Below are positions 22,906-31,285 of a stretch of 32,344 bases of DNA, piece by piece (positions within the stretch are counted from its first letter, which is position 1; each line of letters opens with the position of its first letter). This DNA is from an uncultured Pseudoclavibacter sp. (GTDB lineage Bacteria; Actinomycetota; Actinomycetes; Actinomycetales; Microbacteriaceae), in contig CAMIMS010000021.1 in NCBI GenBank assembly GCA_946221025.1, positions 1 to 32,344 of the forward strand, in the 5' to 3' direction. The translations under genes and the position numbers were made by a program. The notes beneath the pieces are model-generated. The model saw nothing but the letters and a program-made list of their open reading frames with translations, did not search any database and was not told the DNA's origin.

Positions 22906-24359
22906 CCCTCACCGATGATCGCGCATCCCGCGCGTCGGCCAGAAAAGCCGCGGCCGTTTCATCTCCGGTGGAGGCAGGTCGATCCTCCAACTCATCCGGG
23001 GTCAACGTTCCCGGCGGCACGGCAAAGAGCAACCAGGGCCTTCGCAATATGGAGCTGTGGCTGCTGCTGTTCGCGCTCGGCATCATGTTCGCGGCGCTGC
23101 TGCTCGTGCAGCTGGGCGCGCGGGGCGAGGTCGATTGGAATGTGATCACGCTCACCGGTGGTGTGGCCGTTCTCGTGCTCGCGCTGCACACGGTGCTGCG
23201 GATTCGCGCGCCGAAGGCAGACCCCTTCATCCTCCCGATCGCGACGGTGCTCAACGGCCTTGGCATCGCGATGATCTACCGGCTCGACCTGGCCGAACCC
23301 GCGAACGCGGGAGTGTTTCTCACCGACTCCACCGGGCAGATCATCTACACCGCGATCGGCGTGATCGCGGGCATCGCAACGCTCATCCTCCTGAAGAACC
23401 ACCGCGTGCTGCAGCGGTACACCTACGTGTTCATGGTGACCGCCATCGTGCTGCTCCTGCTGCCGCTGATCCCAGGTCTCGGGGTGGCGGATGCGAACGC
23501 GCGCGTGTGGATCAGTGTCGCCGGGTTCTCGTTTCAGCCCGGTGAGATCGCGAAGATCTGTCTCGCGGTTTTCTTCGCCGGTTACCTCGTGACCGCTCGG
23601 GAATCGATCGAAATGGTCGGGCCGAAGATTCTCGGCATCCGTTTTCCCCGGATGAAGGACCTCGCCCCGATCGTCGTCGTGTGGCTCGCGTGCATGGGCG
23701 TGCTCGTGTTCCAGCGTGACCTGGGAACGTCGGTGCTGTACTTCGGCCTGTTCGTCATCATGCTGTACGTGGCCACCAACCGCCTCTCGTGGGTGATTTT
23801 CGGTGCCGTGCTCATCGCGATCGGCGGGGTCATCGCCTACAACACCATGGATTACGTGCACTTCCGCGTGCAGGCCTGGCTTGACCCGTTCGACCCGGAG
23901 ATCTACAACGCCCCCGGCGGCAGCTACCAGCTGGTGCAGGGCATGTTCGGGCTCGCGAACGGTGGCACGATCGGCACGGGCCTCGGTCAGGGCCGGCCGC
24001 ATACGACTCCCCTTGCCGAAAGCGACTTCATCCTCGTGGCACTCGGGGAAGAGCTCGGGCTCGCGGGCCTGGTCGCGATCCTGACGCTCTTTCTCATCCT
24101 GGTTGCGCGTGGATTCCGAATCGGTCACCAGGGAGTCGACGACTTCGGGCGCCTGCTGGCGACGGGTCTGAGCTTCCTGATCGCGCTGCAGGTATTCGTC
24201 GTCGCCGGCGGCGTGCTGCGAGTGATCCCGCTCACCGGACTCACGACCCCGTTCATGGCGGCGGGTGGTTCGAGCTTGCTCGCGAACTGGATCATCGTCG
24301 CGATCCTGCTTCGACTCAGTGACACCATCCGCACCGAGCCGAAGGGGGCAGGCGCGTGA
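22902..24359 (+). CDS. rodA: RodA/FtsW SEDS-family peptidoglycan glycosyltransferase
   Basis: The SEDS protein polymerises lipid II glycan strands in partnership with a class B penicillin-binding protein, here the adjacent PbpA. The 485-residue protein has a polar N-terminus of about 48 residues, then about ten to twelve membrane helices. Conserved SEDS segments include FQPGEIAKICLAVFFAGYL (about 209-227), VFQRDLGTSVLYFGLF (about 268-283) and a long loop with GSYQLVQGMFGLANGG. DFILVALGEELGLAG and the terminal LPLTGLTTPFMAAGGSS-type region are also present. The GTG at 22902 overlaps pstP, and the TGA overlaps pbpA, each by 4 bp. Confidence 0.92.
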   Translation: MTLTDDRASRASARKAAAVSSPVEAGRSSNSSGVNVPGGTAKSNQGLRNMELWLLLFALGIMFAALLLVQLGARGEVDWNVITLTGGVAVLVLALHTVLRIRAPKADPFILPIATVLNGLGIAMIYRLDLAEPANAGVFLTDSTGQIIYTAIGVIAGIATLILLKNHRVLQRYTYVFMVTAIVLLLLPLIPGLGVADANARVWISVAGFSFQPGEIAKICLAVFFAGYLVTARESIEMVGPKILGIRFPRMKDLAPIVVVWLACMGVLVFQRDLGTSVLYFGLFVIMLYVATNRLSWVIFGAVLIAIGGVIAYNTMDYVHFRVQAWLDPFDPEIYNAPGGSYQLVQGMFGLANGGTIGTGLGQGRPHTTPLAESDFILVALGEELGLAGLVAILTLFLILVARGFRIGHQGVDDFGRLLATGLSFLIALQVFVVAGGVLRVIPLTGLTTPFMAAGGSSLLANWIIVAILLRLSDTIRTEPKGAGA

Positions 24360-25816
24360 ACACCTCCATTCGGAACGCGGGCGCGGTGGTCATCGCCATG
24401 TTCCTCGCCCTGTTCGTCGGTGCCACCACGATTCAGGTCGTGCAGGCGGATGAGCTGCGCGGGTACCCCTACAACACGCGAACGCTCCTGGCGAGCTACG
24501 ACGTGGAACGCGGCCCCATCCTCGTTGAGGGATCGCCGATCGTGCGCTCAGTACCGACCGACACCGAGACCCACTACCAGCGGGTGTACGAGAGCGGGCC
24601 GCTCTACGCGCACGTGACCGGGTACTTCACCCACACGCAGGGGTCGACTGGCATCGAGGGCGCGATGATGCAGGAGCTCAGCGGAACCAGCGATTCGCAG
24701 TTCTTCGATGAGATGGAGGCGCTGTTCACGGGGCGAAAGCCCGCCGGTGCGGCTGTTGAACTGACGATCAACGATAAGGCGCAGCGGGCGGCGTGGGATG
24801 GCCTCGGCGACCTGAAGGGCGCCGTCGTCGCGATGGATCCGAAAACCGGGGCCGTGCTCGCGATGGTCTCCAAGCCCACCTTCGACCCGAATGAGCTCGC
24901 AGTCCCCGACACCGAGCAGATGCGCGCAAAGTACGAAGAGCTGCTCGAAGACCCGGAAGACCCGTTCATCAACCGCGCGATCACCGGAAACCTCAACCCC
25001 CCGGGATCGGTGTTCAAGATCGTTGTCGCCGCAGCCGCGCTTGAGAACGGCCTCGCGACCCCCGACTCACCCCTGCCGAACCCCGCGACGTACACGCTGC
25101 CGGGAACGTCGGCCGTCGTGAACAACCCCAACTGGGGCGAGCCGTGCGGCCCGGGCGACACGACGACCCTCCGCACCGCGATCGAGTTCTCGTGCAACAT
25201 CCCGTTCGCCGATCTCGCGGTGAAGCTGGGGTCCGACCGCATCCGTGCCCAGGCCGAGAAGTTCGGATTCAACAACGCGTTCCAGATCCCGCTGGCGGTG
25301 ACCGCGAGCGCCTACCCGAAGGATGCGCTTGATCCCGCACAGACGGCGCTCACCGGATTCGGTCAGTACGACGTGCGCGCGACTCCCATCCAGATGGCGA
25401 TGATCTCCAGCGCCATCGCGAACGACGGCGTTGTCATGCGACCGCAGCTGGTCAACCAGGTGCTCTCGCCGAGCCTGAACCAGCTGAAGGGGCTCAGCAA
25501 GTCGGAGTTCGGCCGCGCCGTGAGCCCGCAGAACGCGCAGTTCATCCGGGAGATGATGGTGGCCTCGGTGAACAACGGTGTCGCGTCGAATGCGAGAATG
25601 GACGGCGTTGAAGTCGCCGGAAAGACGGGAACGGCTGAGAACGGTCCCGATGAGCCGTACTCTCTCTGGTTCACGGGCTTCACGGGCACTGAGGGCCGAA
25701 CAGTCGCCGTTGCAGTCGTGCTTGAAGATGGAGGCGGCATGGGCCAGTCAGGGACCGGTAACGGTCAAGCCGCGTTAATCGCGAACCAGGTAATGAAGGC
25801 GGTGCTAGAGCAATGA
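24356..25816 (+). CDS. pbpA: PbpA: class B penicillin-binding protein (transpeptidase)
   Basis: PbpA cross-links peptidoglycan at the outer face of the membrane, working with the adjacent SEDS protein. The 486-residue protein has one N-terminal signal anchor (about 8-28) and a short pedestal domain. The transpeptidase domain (about 150-480) has all three motifs: S218-V-F-K221 as the acylated serine motif, S279-C-N281, and K423-T-G. YNTRTLL (39-45) and ERGPIL (51-56) are typical of this PbpA branch. It starts GTG at 24356 and ends in TGA overlapping the pknA ATG. Confidence 0.93.
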   Translation: MNTSIRNAGAVVIAMFLALFVGATTIQVVQADELRGYPYNTRTLLASYDVERGPILVEGSPIVRSVPTDTETHYQRVYESGPLYAHVTGYFTHTQGSTGIEGAMMQELSGTSDSQFFDEMEALFTGRKPAGAAVELTINDKAQRAAWDGLGDLKGAVVAMDPKTGAVLAMVSKPTFDPNELAVPDTEQMRAKYEELLEDPEDPFINRAITGNLNPPGSVFKIVVAAAALENGLATPDSPLPNPATYTLPGTSAVVNNPNWGEPCGPGDTTTLRTAIEFSCNIPFADLAVKLGSDRIRAQAEKFGFNNAFQIPLAVTASAYPKDALDPAQTALTGFGQYDVRATPIQMAMISSAIANDGVVMRPQLVNQVLSPSLNQLKGLSKSEFGRAVSPQNAQFIREMMVASVNNGVASNARMDGVEVAGKTGTAENGPDEPYSLWFTGFTGTEGRTVAVAVVLEDGGGMGQSGTGNGQAALIANQVMKAVLEQ

Positions 25817-27612
25817 GGCCATCCCCCGGGGTTTCGTTCGGCGACCGGTACAAGCTCTCCTCGCGCATCGCCGTCGGCGGTATGGGCGAGGTGTGGCAGG
25901 CGACCGACCAGGTCATCGGGCGAACCGTTGCCATCAAGATCCTCAAAGACGAGTACATGGGCGACCCCGGCTTCCTCGAGCGGTTCCGCGCCGAGGCCCG
26001 CCACGCTGCGCTCGTGAATCACGAGGGCATCGCGAACGTTTACGACTACGGCGAGGACAACGGCTCGGCCTACCTCGTCATGGAACTGGTGCCGGGCGAA
26101 GCGCTCTCGAGCATCCTCGAGCGTGAGCGCGTGCTGCCGGCCGACAAGGTCATGGACATCGTCTCGCAGACGGCGGCCGCGCTTCACGCGGCGCACAAGG
26201 CGGGGCTTGTTCACCGCGATGTGAAGCCGGGAAACCTGCTCATCACCCCGGATGGCCGGGTGAAGATCACCGACTTCGGCATTGCCCGCATTGCTGACCA
26301 GGTGCCCCTGACGGCGACCGGCCAGGTGATGGGGACCGTTCAGTACCTGGCGCCCGAGCAGGCCTCGGGTCAGCCGGCCGCAGCCGCGACGGATATTTAC
26401 TCACTCGGCATCGTCGCCTACGAGTGCCTGGCCGGACGCCGCCCGTTCACGGGCGAATCGCAGGTCGCCATCGCGATGTCGCACATCAACGATGCCCCGC
26501 CGCCGCTGCCGGTCACCGTGCCGGAGCCGGTTCGAAACCTCGTGCTTTCCACGCTCGAGAAAGACCCCGAGAACCGACCAGAAACCGCTGAAGCATTCGG
26601 GAAGGCCGCGCGCGCGCTCAGCATGCACGACGTGGCCCGGGCCGCGCAGATCGTTCCCGCGGTCGCTCCCGAGGGTGAGCCGACGGCACAGATGAAACCG
26701 ACGACCGTGCTCTCGGGCGATGACCCGGACCGCACGACGGTGCTCGGTGGTGGCGGCGCTGGGGCGAGCATGCTCCAGGCCGACGACCCGACCGTGCGCG
26801 TGAGCGGATCCGAGTTCGACACGATGCTCGCATCCGACGTCGAGGTGCTCGACGACGAAGACGACGAAACGCTCTCAGAACCTCCGGAGGAAGAGGGCTC
26901 GAAGACGTGGCGCTGGGTGCTCATCGCAGCCCTGCTCATCTTCGCGATTGCGCTCGCCTTCGTGGGCTTCGCGCTGCTTCGCGGCGGCGACCCCGAGCCG
27001 ACAACCACCCCGACACCGACGCCGACCGAAACCGTGGCCCCGGCTCCGACGCCCACGCCGACCCCGACGCAAACCGAACCCGAGTTTGTCGAGGTGGATG
27101 CGGCGAAGCTCCAGGGCATGCCGTATGAGCAGGCGGCTGCCGAGCTGCAGGCGCTCGGTCTCGTTGTTGAACGCGTCGACGCCGGTAACGCACCAAGTCC
27201 GGATGCGGTCGGTACGGTCGCCCGCGTTGACGGTGGTCCGCGTCTGCAGAAGGGCTCGACCGTCAAGCTCTCCGTCTACGGCGACGTTGAAGCGCCCGCC
27301 ATGCCGAGCGCGCCGTCCATCACCTCCCCGCAGGAGGGATCGGCGAGCCAGCTGACGATGTCGTGGCCGTCATACCGCTGCCCGGTCGGAACGCAGCTCG
27401 ATTACTTCGAGGTGCAGGTCTCCGGTGCCGAGCCCCAGGGCGGCAACCGCACGCAGTCCACGAGCATCACACTGAACGTTCCCGATACGTCAAACGAGGT
27501 CGTCGGGTCGTATACCGCAGTGTGCTCGGGAACCGCGAGCGATCAGTCGCAGACGGTGACCGTCACGATCACCCGCTCCACCCCGACCCCGCAGCCCACG
27601 CAGCAGCCCTAG
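25813..27612 (+). CDS. pknA: PknA: Ser/Thr protein kinase with PASTA and Ig-like extracellular domains
   Basis: PknA phosphorylates growth and division proteins. The 599-residue protein has a complete kinase domain (12-270): GGMGEVW (22-28), K42, HRDVKPGN (134-141, D136), DFG (154-156), and an activation loop rich in Thr before APE. An acidic juxtamembrane stretch and a membrane helix (366-391) lead to a Thr/Pro-rich linker and one PASTA-like repeat (about 424-490). A C-terminal Ig/fibronectin-like beta domain (498-588) carries Cys at 523 and 571 that could form a disulfide. Mycobacterial PknA has no such extracellular part, so this form may sense the wall directly. The ATG overlaps pbpA by 4 bp. 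It is the last gene before a 97-bp gap. Confidence 0.93.
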   Translation: MRPSPGVSFGDRYKLSSRIAVGGMGEVWQATDQVIGRTVAIKILKDEYMGDPGFLERFRAEARHAALVNHEGIANVYDYGEDNGSAYLVMELVPGEALSSILERERVLPADKVMDIVSQTAAALHAAHKAGLVHRDVKPGNLLITPDGRVKITDFGIARIADQVPLTATGQVMGTVQYLAPEQASGQPAAAATDIYSLGIVAYECLAGRRPFTGESQVAIAMSHINDAPPPLPVTVPEPVRNLVLSTLEKDPENRPETAEAFGKAARALSMHDVARAAQIVPAVAPEGEPTAQMKPTTVLSGDDPDRTTVLGGGGAGASMLQADDPTVRVSGSEFDTMLASDVEVLDDEDDETLSEPPEEEGSKTWRWVLIAALLIFAIALAFVGFALLRGGDPEPTTTPTPTPTETVAPAPTPTPTPTQTEPEFVEVDAAKLQGMPYEQAAAELQALGLVVERVDAGNAPSPDAVGTVARVDGGPRLQKGSTVKLSVYGDVEAPAMPSAPSITSPQEGSASQLTMSWPSYRCPVGTQLDYFEVQVSGAEPQGGNRTQSTSITLNVPDTSNEVVGSYTAVCSGTASDQSQTVTVTITRSTPTPQPTQQP

Positions 27613-27650
27613 GCTGACGCGGGGCTCGCGGATGGGCAGACCTCCATCCC

Positions 27651-27656
27651 TACGAT
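27651..27656 (+). promoter_or_regulatory. Candidate -10 box of pknB
   Basis: TACGAT lies 54 nt before the pknB ATG at 27710, within a 97-bp gap that breaks the overlapping gene chain. AGGAG stands 7 nt before the ATG. No clear -35 is seen. Confidence 0.4.
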
Positions 27657-27709
27657 GAGTCAGATTCGAATCCAATCGCCACTGATCGACGCTCGAAAGG
27701 AGCCGTCAT

Positions 27710-29515
27710 ATGGCCGCCTTTGAGCGCCTGCTCGCCGACCGTTACGAGATCGGACGACGAATCGGTCGCGGCGGTATGGCCGAGGTGTATCTCGGAACCG
27801 ATACCCGTCTCGGCCGTCAGGTCGCGGTGAAGCTCCTCAACACCGAAATGTCGAACGAGCCGGCGTTTCGTCAGCGCTTCCGCCAAGAAGCGCAGGCGTC
27901 GGCGCGGATGACGCATCCGACGATCGTTCGCGTGTTCGACGCGGGTGAGGACACGTTCACCCGCCCCGACGGTCGCGAGCTCATCGTTCCCTACATCGTC
28001 ATGGAGTACGTGCCGGGCAGGCAGCTGCGCGAAATCATGGGCGACGGTCCCCTGCCGAACGACCGCATCCGCCTGTACATGGATGGGGTGCTCACCGCGC
28101 TCGAGTACTCGCACCGCGCGGGCATCGCGCACCGCGACATCAAGCCCGGAAACGTCATGGTCACGCCCGATGACGAGATCAAGGTGATGGACTTCGGCAT
28201 TGCCCGAGCGATCTCCGACACCGCCGGAACGATCGCGCAGACCACCGCGATTCTCGGCACCGCCTCGTACTTCTCGCCCGAGCAGGCTCGCGGCGAACAG
28301 GTGGACGGGCGAAGCGACCTGTACTCGGCCGGCATCATGCTCTACGAGATGCTCGCCGGTCGCGTCCCGTTCCATGGCGATAACGCCGTCTCGGTCGCGT
28401 TTCAGCACGTGACCGAACCCCCGACTCCCCCGAGCCAGATCAACCCGAACGTGACGCCGGAACTCGAGGCCGTCGTCATGCACGCACTCGCGAAGAATCG
28501 CGAACACCGGTACCAAACGGCGGCAGAGTTTCGTCGAGACCTTGAGCTCGCGCTGTCGGGCCGGAAGCCCGTCGCGCTCGGGAAGGCAGAGGCAGCGGAT
28601 GTGCTCGCCACCCAGGTCATCGGCACGGTCCCGACCGCCACGGCGGCAACGGCGACACTGACGGCGCCGGTCACCCAGCAGAACCAGGTCGCGACGGTCG
28701 ATGAGGATGAGGTCGACGAGCCCGAGATCGACGAGCGTCCCGCGACGCCGTGGCTGTGGGCCTCAGCGCTCCTAGTCGTTGCACTTCTGGCTGGCCTCGG
28801 CTGGTGGGTGTTCTCCCTGCCCAAGGATGATCCGGGCCTTGAAGCCGGCATCACCGTGCCAGACGTGGCCGGGCAATCGTTCGAACAGGCCAATGCCGCG
28901 GTCATTCAGGCCGGGCTCATCCCGGAACGCGCAGAAGAGGCGAGCGATTCAGTACCGAAGGGATCGGTGATTCGCACCGACCCCCTCCCCGGCACCAAGG
29001 TCGACGAGGGTTTCCGCGTTCGCCTGTATGTCTCGACCGGTCCCGCCAAGGTGCCACTGCCAAACCTCGCGGGAATGGATCGTGAGCGCGCCGAAGAGGT
29101 GCTGAAGTCGAACGGGCTCGCCCTCGGTTCCATCCGTGAGGAAGACTCCCCCACCCTCCCCGAGGGGGTCGTCATCTCCACCGACCCGGCGGCCGGTGAG
29201 AGCGTCGCCCCGGGCTCGCGGGTGAACCTCGTGCTCTCCACCGGTAAGGTCACCGTTCCTGACCTGCGCGGCGAGTCAACCGAGGATGCGTCGAAGATCC
29301 TGCAAGATCTCGGCCTTCGCGCAGTCGTAGAGGAAGATGACGAGTGCGAGGCGACCGAAGGCGACCCGATCGTGGGTCAGTCGGTCGCACCCGGCCCCGT
29401 CGAGCAGAGCAGCACCGTGACACTGACCTACTGCACGGGCGAAAAGCCGCAGCCGACTTTCGGCGGGCGTTCGCCTGGGCCGACTTCATCACCGACCAGC
29501 ACATCGACCGAGTAG
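27710..29515 (+). CDS. pknB: PknB: PASTA-domain Ser/Thr protein kinase
   Basis: PknB senses muropeptides or lipid II through PASTA repeats and controls wall synthesis and division. The 601-residue protein has a full kinase domain (12-282): GGMAEVY (21-27), K41, HRDIKPGN (141-148, D143 of the HRD triad at 142-143), DFG (161-163), and an activation loop with paired Thr (TTAILGTASYFSPE). A linker, an acidic patch and a membrane helix (347-370) follow. Three PASTA repeats span about 381-444, 448-511 and 514-577, one fewer than in M. tuberculosis PknB. Cys 546 and 575 in the last repeat may pair. The tail is rich in Ser, Thr and Pro. AGGAG precedes the ATG by 7 nt. Confidence 0.95.
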   Translation: MAAFERLLADRYEIGRRIGRGGMAEVYLGTDTRLGRQVAVKLLNTEMSNEPAFRQRFRQEAQASARMTHPTIVRVFDAGEDTFTRPDGRELIVPYIVMEYVPGRQLREIMGDGPLPNDRIRLYMDGVLTALEYSHRAGIAHRDIKPGNVMVTPDDEIKVMDFGIARAISDTAGTIAQTTAILGTASYFSPEQARGEQVDGRSDLYSAGIMLYEMLAGRVPFHGDNAVSVAFQHVTEPPTPPSQINPNVTPELEAVVMHALAKNREHRYQTAAEFRRDLELALSGRKPVALGKAEAADVLATQVIGTVPTATAATATLTAPVTQQNQVATVDEDEVDEPEIDERPATPWLWASALLVVALLAGLGWWVFSLPKDDPGLEAGITVPDVAGQSFEQANAAVIQAGLIPERAEEASDSVPKGSVIRTDPLPGTKVDEGFRVRLYVSTGPAKVPLPNLAGMDRERAEEVLKSNGLALGSIREEDSPTLPEGVVISTDPAAGESVAPGSRVNLVLSTGKVTVPDLRGESTEDASKILQDLGLRAVVEEDDECEATEGDPIVGQSVAPGPVEQSSTVTLTYCTGEKPQPTFGGRSPGPTSSPTSTSTE

Positions 29516-29528
29516 GCGGAACACCGCC
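29515..29528 (+). terminator. Weak stem-loop after pknB
   Basis: GGCGG-AACA-CCGCC begins at the last base of the pknB stop codon. The stem is short and no T-tract follows, so termination is uncertain. Confidence 0.25.
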
Positions 29529-29555
29529 GCGACCGGGTTTCGCGTGCGCAATCAC

Positions 29556-29561
29556 TAGACT
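29556..29561 (+). promoter_or_regulatory. -10 box of leaderless crgA
   Basis: TAGACT stands 7 nt before the ATG at 29569. Confidence 0.55.
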
Positions 29562-29568
29562 GCTCCCC

Positions 29569-30231
29569 ATGCCTACATCCAACGATCCGGTCGAGCCGGA
29601 CGAGCTGCAGCCGGACGCGGACGACGTCACCCTCGATGACGACCAGGTTTTCGATAAGCCGGCTGCCTCGACGAGCGCATCTCCGAGCTCTTTGGTCGTG
29701 ACGGCAGATGAGCCCGCTTCGGAAGAGTCCGACGACGCGTCGGCGGCCGAAGACCTCGCCAATGATGAGGTCACGGAAGCAGATGCCGTCGAGGCGGAAC
29801 TCGTGAAGGACGCCGACTCGGATTCGGACGACGAAGCGGATGGCGACTCGCGGGCGGTCAGTCAGGCGTCGGCTGCGACCGCCGTGGGTGCCAAGAAGTC
29901 CAAGCGTTCGCGGCGCGGTGCGGCCCCCTCGAAGAAGACCGCATCGACCAAGGCTGTCAGCGACGACGACGAGGAAGAGGAAGAGACCTCCGCCGTTCGC
30001 GCAGCCGCGGCCGCCGCAACGAAGAAGCAGCGCGTTGCGCGTTCGGTGGATGAGAACCCCGCGTGGTTCAAGCCGATCATGTTCGGCTTCATCCTGCTCG
30101 GCATGCTCTGGGTGATCGTCTACTACCTCTCGCAGGGCGTGCTGCCCATCCGCGAGCTCGGTGCGTGGAACATCATGGTCGGCTTCGGCATCTCGTTCGT
30201 CGGCTTCCTCATGACGACGAACTGGAAATAG
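29569..30231 (+). CDS. crgA: CrgA cell-division protein with a long acidic N-terminal extension
   Basis: CrgA is a small septal membrane protein that helps place the divisome and recruits wall synthases. The recognisable CrgA domain is the last ~60 residues: ENPAWFKPIMFGFILLGM, a first helix (168-187), a short loop, and a second helix (197-216) ending in TTNWK. Before it lie about 155 residues rich in Asp, Glu, Ala, Ser and Lys, with an acidic DDDEEEEET run (132-140) and a basic KKSKRSRRG patch (109-117). Typical CrgA is under 100 residues. The ATG at 29569 is supported by a -10 box 7 nt upstream, so the extension is probably translated. Its base usage matches the neighbouring genes. Confidence 0.85.
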   Translation: MPTSNDPVEPDELQPDADDVTLDDDQVFDKPAASTSASPSSLVVTADEPASEESDDASAAEDLANDEVTEADAVEAELVKDADSDSDDEADGDSRAVSQASAATAVGAKKSKRSRRGAAPSKKTASTKAVSDDDEEEEETSAVRAAAAAATKKQRVARSVDENPAWFKPIMFGFILLGMLWVIVYYLSQGVLPIRELGAWNIMVGFGISFVGFLMTTNWK

Positions 30232-30257
30232 CGCGCCCTGCGCGAACAACCCCCGGG

Positions 30258-30278
30258 TTTTCCACAGGGCTATCCACA
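30258..30278 (+). promoter_or_regulatory. Pair of DnaA-box-like sequences
   Basis: TTTTCCACA (30258-30266) and CTATCCACA (30270-30278) each differ from a canonical DnaA box (TTATCCACA or the actinobacterial TTGTCCACA) at one or two positions. They lie 12 bp apart in the same direction. A poorer inverted match (TGTGGGAAA, 30280-30288) follows. No dnaA or dnaN lies in the window. Confidence 0.45.
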
Positions 30279-30286
30279 GTGTGGGA

Positions 30287-30304
30287 AATTACACGCGTGT
30301 AATT
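30287..30304. promoter_or_regulatory. Perfect 18-bp palindrome (possible operator)
   Basis: AATTACACGCGTGTAATT is a perfect palindrome with no spacer, in the 119-bp gap between convergent crgA and the rhomboid gene. The AT-rich arms are unlike the surrounding sequence. It looks more like a protein-binding site than a terminator, since the RNA stem would be weak. No regulator can be named. Confidence 0.55.
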
Positions 30305-30350
30305 CTTGGGATGACGGCCTCGCCCGGGCGCTCGCGGCTTGGTGGATCGC

Positions 30351-31256
30351 CTACGCCTGCCAGGCGAACAACGGGCTCACGTAGATGAGCACAACGAGGG
30401 CGAGTAGCAGGCCGACCGTCATCCAGATGCCCGTGTTGGCCCGCTTATCCGCGCTATCCACGTCACGCAGCAGCATCCATCCGGCGATCAGGCCCGTGAT
30501 CATGCCGCCGAGGTGCGCCTGCCACGAGACCCCGCCGCCGAGGAAGCCCATCGCGAGGTTCAGTGCGAGCAGGATCACCAACGCCGTTGTGTTCATCTGC
30601 GCTCGACGCATCATGACGAAATAGGCGCCCATCAGCGCGAAGATCGCACCGGATGCACCGATCACGAACGTTTGCCAGCCGAGCAGGCTCACGCCAGCCG
30701 CCCCGCCGACAATTCCCACGAGGTAGAGCAGCAGGAACCGGGGCGTGCCGAGCACCGCTTCCACCGCGCGACCGAAGATCCACAGCGAGAGCATGTTGAA
30801 GGCGATGTGCATGATCGAGCCGTGCACGAACGCCTGGGTCACGATGCGCCAGGGCTCACCGACCTCGCCGGGCGGTGTGGCGATGAGCGGTGCGTAGCCG
30901 AGGGCGCCCGCGAGCACATCCTGGCGAACCAGGAGATTCACGAGGAACTGCACGAGCGTCACCGCAACCGTGACCCCGATCACGCCATTGACACCGTTCA
31001 GAAGGCCCGAGCGCGCGGCCCGACGAACAGGGCTCCGGCTTGCCCGCGGGGTTTCGCGACGGTCGCGCTGCATGCACTCCGGGCAGATCACGCCCACCGG
31101 CGCCTGGGTTTGGCACTCGGGGCAGATCGTGCGCCCGCAACGCTGGCACAGCGTGAAGCTTGTGCGATCGGGATGGCGGTAACACCGGTCTTCCTCAGAC
31201 GGCGTCCATTGTTCGCCGTAGGAGGCGCGACCGCCTCCCTCCTGGGATGAACTCAT
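30351..31256 (-). CDS. Rhomboid-family intramembrane serine protease with zinc-ribbon N-terminus
   Basis: The 301-residue protein starts with a B-box-like zinc-binding region (about 25-62, with CYRHPD, CQRCG, CPEC and CPEC). A rhomboid domain of six or seven membrane helices (about 86-298) follows. The catalytic serine is S202 in IGASGAIFA and the histidine is H248 in WQAHLGG. H150 and N154 (HIAFN) lie where rhomboids build the oxyanion site. It would cleave membrane proteins within the bilayer; the substrate is unknown. It is the usual actinobacterial neighbour of ppiA and crgA. It starts 29 bp after the ppiA stop on the same strand, probably as one transcript, and no strong ribosome binding site is seen. 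Confidence 0.92.
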   Translation of the reverse strand: MSSSQEGGGRASYGEQWTPSEEDRCYRHPDRTSFTLCQRCGRTICPECQTQAPVGVICPECMQRDRRETPRASRSPVRRAARSGLLNGVNGVIGVTVAVTLVQFLVNLLVRQDVLAGALGYAPLIATPPGEVGEPWRIVTQAFVHGSIMHIAFNMLSLWIFGRAVEAVLGTPRFLLLYLVGIVGGAAGVSLLGWQTFVIGASGAIFALMGAYFVMMRRAQMNTTALVILLALNLAMGFLGGGVSWQAHLGGMITGLIAGWMLLRDVDSADKRANTGIWMTVGLLLALVVLIYVSPLFAWQA

Positions 31257-31285
31257 CTGATGAAGACCGGCGTTCCGCTGGGCGC

